A stretch of DNA of 64,000 bases, taken from positions 756,699-820,698 of the forward strand of contig NZ_JABEKV010000001.1 of the NCBI RefSeq assembly GCF_013283645.1, read 5' to 3'. The notes beneath the pieces are model-generated. The model worked only from the letters and a program-made list of their open reading frames with translations. It was not told the origin of the DNA and made no database searches. Source of the DNA: Sinorhizobium psoraleae. GTDB lineage: Bacteria; Pseudomonadota; Alphaproteobacteria; Rhizobiales; Rhizobiaceae. Position numbers and translations under genes: made by a program. Below, piece by piece: positions 60,887 to 64,000 of the stretch (within the stretch, counting starts at the first letter, position 1; each line of letters begins with the position of its first letter).

Positions 60887-61417
60887 ATGAGCCGAATTGA
60901 CACCCCGGCCGCGAGCCGCATGCAGTCCATCGCCCGCAATCCGGTCATGATCGCTCTCGTCATGACGCTCGCTCTCGCCGGCTGCGCTTCCAAAAAGAAC
61001 CTGCCGAATGATGCCGCCGGCCTCGGTCTTGGCGCAGGTGCTGCAACGCCGGGCTCGCAGCAGGACTTCACCGTCAACGTCGGCGACCGCATCTTCTTCG
61101 ATACGGACTCGAGCTCCATCCGTGCCGACGCCCAGGCGACGCTCGACCGTCAGGCGCAGTGGCTGGCGAAGTACCCAAACTACGCGATCACCGTCGAAGG
61201 CCACGCCGACGAGCGCGGCACCCGCGAGTACAACCTGGCGCTCGGCGCCCGCCGTGCCGCTGCCACCCGCGACTATCTCGCCAGCCGCGGCGTTCCCGCG
61301 AACCGCATGCGCACGATTTCCTACGGCAAGGAAAAGCCGGTCGCTGTCTGCGACGACATCTCCTGCTGGTCGCAGAACCGCCGCGCCGTTACCGTTCTCG
61401 GCGGCGCCGGAATGTGA
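60887..61417 (+). CDS. pal: Peptidoglycan-associated lipoprotein Pal
   Basis: A 176-residue lipoprotein: a long signal segment ending in the lipobox LAGC (cysteine 33 would be lipidated), then an OmpA-like domain with RIFFDTDSSSIR, VEGHADERGTREYNLALGARRA (in part) and SYGKEKPV, and a C-terminal CDDISCWSQNRRAVT. It anchors the outer membrane to peptidoglycan and binds TolB. The start is longer than in enterobacteria; ATG at 60887 has AAGGAG upstream. A terminator follows. Confidence 0.95.
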   Translation: MSRIDTPAASRMQSIARNPVMIALVMTLALAGCASKKNLPNDAAGLGLGAGAATPGSQQDFTVNVGDRIFFDTDSSSIRADAQATLDRQAQWLAKYPNYAITVEGHADERGTREYNLALGARRAAATRDYLASRGVPANRMRTISYGKEKPVAVCDDISCWSQNRRAVTVLGGAGM

Positions 61418-61447
61418 TCGTCCGATCACTGAACTTGAATTTGAAGG

Positions 61448-61475
61448 GGCGGCCACGGGCCGCCTTTTCTTTTTT
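61448..61475 (+). terminator. Rho-independent terminator of pal
   Basis: A perfect 7-bp stem GGCGGCC (61448-61454) and GGCCGCC (61458-61464) with a 3-base loop, followed by TTTTCTTTTTT. Confidence 0.9.
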
Positions 61476-61613
61476 ACCACACTTTAGCCGAACTCCGTTG
61501 CTTTTTCACAGCAATTGGAAAACTGTGCGGCGCGCTCACCTTAAGAATCGGCGACAGTATCGCGGACCGCGATCGCGGGTGGGAGTAATCGGTATTCGAA
61601 CAGGACAGACGAA

Positions 61614-62645
61614 ATGAAGAAATTTGTCGTGGCAGGACTGGTTGGTCTTGTGGCCCTTTCGGGTCTCGGACCAGCGGCAAATGCCATGCCACTTTCCGGG
61701 CTCTTCGCCCGCGTGACCCATGCCGATGCCGCCAGCAAACATGACTTGCCGGTGGTGAAGGTGCAGTCGGCCGACCTCGGACGGATCGGTCAACTCGAGG
61801 AACAGATCCGCTCGCTCAACGGGCGTATCGAGGAAATGAGCTTCCAGTTGCTGCAGATGCAGGAACAGATCCGGAAGTTCCAGGAGGACAACGAGTTCCG
61901 CTTCCAGGACCTCGAAAACGGCAAGTCCTCTTCGAAGAAGAGCGGCGCACTCGAAACGCCGAACTCCAGTGATCAGGCGTCCGTCACCCCCGGGGTGACG
62001 GATAGCCAGCCCCCGGTGGCACCTCCCGCCGCCGGCAACGACATGGCGGCAACGGGCGCCAATCCGGGCGCGACGGGCGCCGCACCGCCGACGACGTTGG
62101 GGCAGATCATTTTCGACGAGAACGGCAATCCGGTGTCGGCGACCACCGATGCCCAGCCGGGCGCGAACGCCACGCTTCCCGGCGTCGGGACGGGAACGGC
62201 AGACGGCGGCGATGCGGGCCTCAACGGCAATCCCGGCAGCGAGCAGCAAACCGCCTCTCTCGACAATCCTGGCGATCTCTACCAATCCGCCTACGGACAC
62301 GTGCTTTCGGGCGACTATGGCTTGGCCGAGCAGGAATTTCGCGATTACCTCGATACTTTTCCCAACGGCGACAAGGCGGCCGACGCCAGTTTCTGGATGG
62401 GCGAGGCGCAATATTCACAGGGCAAATACAGCGACGCAGCGAAGACCTTCCTGAACGCGCATCAATCCCACGGGAAATCGCCCAAGGCGCCCGAGATGCT
62501 GCTGAAGCTCGGCATGTCGCTCGGTGCACTCGACAACAAGGAAACTGCCTGCGCGACGCTGCGCGAGGTGAATAAGCGCTACCCGAAGGCTTCGCCCGCC
62601 GTGAAAGCAAAGGTGTCGAGCGAGCAGAGCCGCTTTGGCTGCTGA
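61614..62645 (+). CDS. cpoB: Tol-Pal system protein CpoB (YbgF)
   Basis: A 343-residue periplasmic protein: signal peptide (residues 3-24, cut at ANAMPL), an N-terminal trimerising coiled coil (about 55-100: LGRIGQLEEQIRSLNGRIEEM in part), a low-complexity Pro/Ala/Gly/Asn linker (about 110-220) and three TPR units (about 225-343) such as DYGLAEQEFRDYLDTFPNGD and YPKASPAVKAK. CpoB links Tol-Pal with peptidoglycan synthesis. ATG at 61614 gives the expected start. The linker is longer than in E. coli. tilS begins 11 bases after its stop. Confidence 0.94.
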   Translation: MKKFVVAGLVGLVALSGLGPAANAMPLSGLFARVTHADAASKHDLPVVKVQSADLGRIGQLEEQIRSLNGRIEEMSFQLLQMQEQIRKFQEDNEFRFQDLENGKSSSKKSGALETPNSSDQASVTPGVTDSQPPVAPPAAGNDMAATGANPGATGAAPPTTLGQIIFDENGNPVSATTDAQPGANATLPGVGTGTADGGDAGLNGNPGSEQQTASLDNPGDLYQSAYGHVLSGDYGLAEQEFRDYLDTFPNGDKAADASFWMGEAQYSQGKYSDAAKTFLNAHQSHGKSPKAPEMLLKLGMSLGALDNKETACATLREVNKRYPKASPAVKAKVSSEQSRFGC

Positions 62646-62656
62646 GGCCCACCCAC

Positions 62657-64000
62657 GTGCCTGAAGCCGTCATTGCCACGGCCAGATATTTTCTCCGCGC
62701 GTTCATCGAGCCTTGCCGGATTCTTGTGGCCGTCTCTGGAGGCAGCGACTCCAAGGGACTTATTCTCGCCCTCCATTCCGCAATCGGTGACAAAGATCGC
62801 GAAGGTTTCTCGCTCGTCGCCTGCACGATTGATCATGGCTTGAGACCGGAATCCGCAGATGAGGCGGCAGCGGTGGCGGCGTTCTGTGCCGAACTCGGCG
62901 TTCCTCATCTTGTCTGCCGCTGGGAAGGCGACAAGCCGCGAACCGGGATTCAGGCGGCTGCGCGCCGCAAACGCTATGAATTGCTGGCGGACGCTGCCGC
63001 CGCGTTTGGCGCCGACTGCATTGCGACCGGACATACGCTCGATGATCAGTACGAGACGATTGTGATGCGCGGTGCGCGTGGCGAAGGGGAGGGGGCGGGC
63101 AGCGCCGGCATGGCGAGCACCATGCTTTACGGGCGCCGGATCTGGGTGTTGCGACCATTCCTCGGCCTTAGGCGTGCCGACATACGGGCATTCCTGATCG
63201 CGCGGGGTGTCGCGTGGTTTGACGACCCGAGCAATGCCAATCCCCTGTTCGAGCGCGTTCGTGTGCGCTCCGAGCTCGCAGCTTCGGAGGAGGCGCCGGC
63301 CGCCCGGTGGAGCGCTGCGCAAAGGGCAGCGTCGTCGGCGCGGGCAGCCGCCTTGATCGAAAGCCATGTCCGGGTTCACGAGGCCGTCGCGGCCGAGATC
63401 GCGACCGAGCAGGCGGGAAACATGGGCGACGCCGACTGGCGCCGCGCGCTTCTGTCCGTCGCTGCCGTACTCGGCGGCCGCAACCATTTGCCCGTGCATG
63501 CGACGATCGAGCGCATATCCGCCTTTCTGCAGGCGGGCATGCCGGGGCGGATGACGGCGGGAGGGGTCGTATACGACAGGCGCCCGAGCGGTCTCTATCT
63601 CTATCGTGAGGCGCGCAACCTTTCCGCACTTGTCATTGAACCGGGCGAGACGAAGACGTGGGACGGGCGCTTCAACGTAACGAATGGCGAACGCAGCCCG
63701 TTGATGGTGACTGCCAAGGGACAGGATGGTCAATGGGATCAGAGGCTTATTGACGCAGGCCTGCCATCTGGAGTCGCCAAACGGGCCTCCCGAGCTGCGC
63801 CACATATTGCTCCAGCAGCCGCCAATGTCGTTGGCATGAGCCCGATTCAGGCGAAGGTGGAATGTCGCATCGGTCCCTACGACGCCTTTTTGCCCGGTTT
63901 CGACCGGATCATGGCAGATGCGGTCGCGATGCTGTTTGGGCGCGAACGATACCCCGCTCCGCCGGTTCACGATGTTTTTGACAGAAATGGAGAGGTAGCT
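62657..64000 (+). CDS. tilS: tRNA(Ile)-lysidine synthase (3' end outside the window)
   Basis: The frame opens with GTG at 62657 and is still open at the right edge (448 codons). The PP-loop ATPase motif SGGSDS lies at residues 27-32, followed by TIDHGLRPES, GIQAAARRKRYELL and TGHTLDDQYETI, all TilS landmarks. The enzyme changes the anticodon wobble C of tRNA-Ile(CAU) to lysidine. No in-frame ATG or GTG is available upstream, so the GTG is the likely start. It follows cpoB by 11 bases. In Rhizobiales ftsH usually follows, outside the window. Confidence 0.93.
   Translation, partial: MPEAVIATARYFLRAFIEPCRILVAVSGGSDSKGLILALHSAIGDKDREGFSLVACTIDHGLRPESADEAAAVAAFCAELGVPHLVCRWEGDKPRTGIQAAARRKRYELLADAAAAFGADCIATGHTLDDQYETIVMRGARGEGEGAGSAGMASTMLYGRRIWVLRPFLGLRRADIRAFLIARGVAWFDDPSNANPLFERVRVRSELAASEEAPAARWSAAQRAASSARAAALIESHVRVHEAVAAEIATEQAGNMGDADWRRALLSVAAVLGGRNHLPVHATIERISAFLQAGMPGRMTAGGVVYDRRPSGLYLYREARNLSALVIEPGETKTWDGRFNVTNGERSPLMVTAKGQDGQWDQRLIDAGLPSGVAKRASRAAPHIAPAAANVVGMSPIQAKVECRIGPYDAFLPGFDRIMADAVAMLFGRERYPAPPVHDVFDRNGEVA

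Noticed and set aside
1-64000. CRISPR arrays, insertion sequences, integrases or attachment sites
   Set aside because: No regularly spaced direct repeats, transposase or integrase motifs were seen. All repeated units are dispersed palindromic mosaic elements without coding capacity.

Overview
The window is a piece of a GC-rich alphaproteobacterial chromosome, almost certainly from Rhizobiaceae and most like Sinorhizobium/Ensifer. The evidence is the gene order (tkt-gap-pgk-fbaB, zapA-6S RNA, ruvCAB next to sqdBDC, ybgC-tolQRAB-pal-cpoB-tilS), a 41-residue L36, a RcdA-type cell-cycle gene with CtrA boxes, and many copies of rhizobial intergenic mosaic elements (RIME). I see no rRNA, tRNA, prophage, insertion sequence, plasmid function or CRISPR array. 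It reads as core chromosome with small accessory insertions.

Layout. 1-4.4 kb: formylglutamate amidohydrolase fragment, DUF1036 gene coupled to pykA, an alpha/beta hydrolase and a TPR protein. 4.4-9 kb: rpmJ, purEK, two divergent DUF465 genes, an ArsR regulator, a TSUP permease and a ThiE-like protein. 9-17.3 kb: Sel1 protein, a probable suhB/mmgR-family sRNA upstream of suhB, gamma-glutamyltransferase, an unusual MotA/ExbB-OmpA pair and a flavoprotein dehydrogenase. 17.3-23.7 kb: orphan TTT-type binding protein, ABC exporter, rpmE, rcdA, DUF1192, MFS transporter and a small membrane protein. 23.9-33 kb: class III nucleotide cyclase, PhzF-like protein and the glycolysis/Calvin-type block fbaB, pgk, a glycolipid-binding-like gene, gap and tkt. 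33.5-37.9 kb: DUF4164-zapA-6S RNA, a RIME-bounded LysR island, 5-formyl-THF cyclo-ligase and a YmdB-like phosphoesterase. 38-45.6 kb: RND efflux pair, metallo-beta-lactamase-fold protein, YebC and an LLM flavin oxidoreductase. 45.8-52.8 kb: ruvCAB, TAT-exported phosphoesterase, sqdBDC (sulfolipid synthesis) and ybgC. 53-56.5 kb: ligD and ku (non-homologous end joining) on the opposite strand. 56.8-64 kb: tolQRAB-pal-cpoB, then tilS running off the edge.

The main functional blocks are central carbon metabolism, envelope integrity (Tol-Pal), DNA repair (RuvABC and NHEJ) and SQDG membrane lipid synthesis. The least explained items are the MotA/ExbB-OmpA pair at 13.3-15.5 kb, the two perfect CtrA boxes with a candidate minus-strand small RNA at 21.5-21.8 kb, the LysR operator island between 6S RNA and fthC, and mosaic repeats that supply the stop codons of several genes.

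No clearly new defence or biosynthetic system is visible. Most assignments are family-level recognition from motifs read by eye, without database searches.
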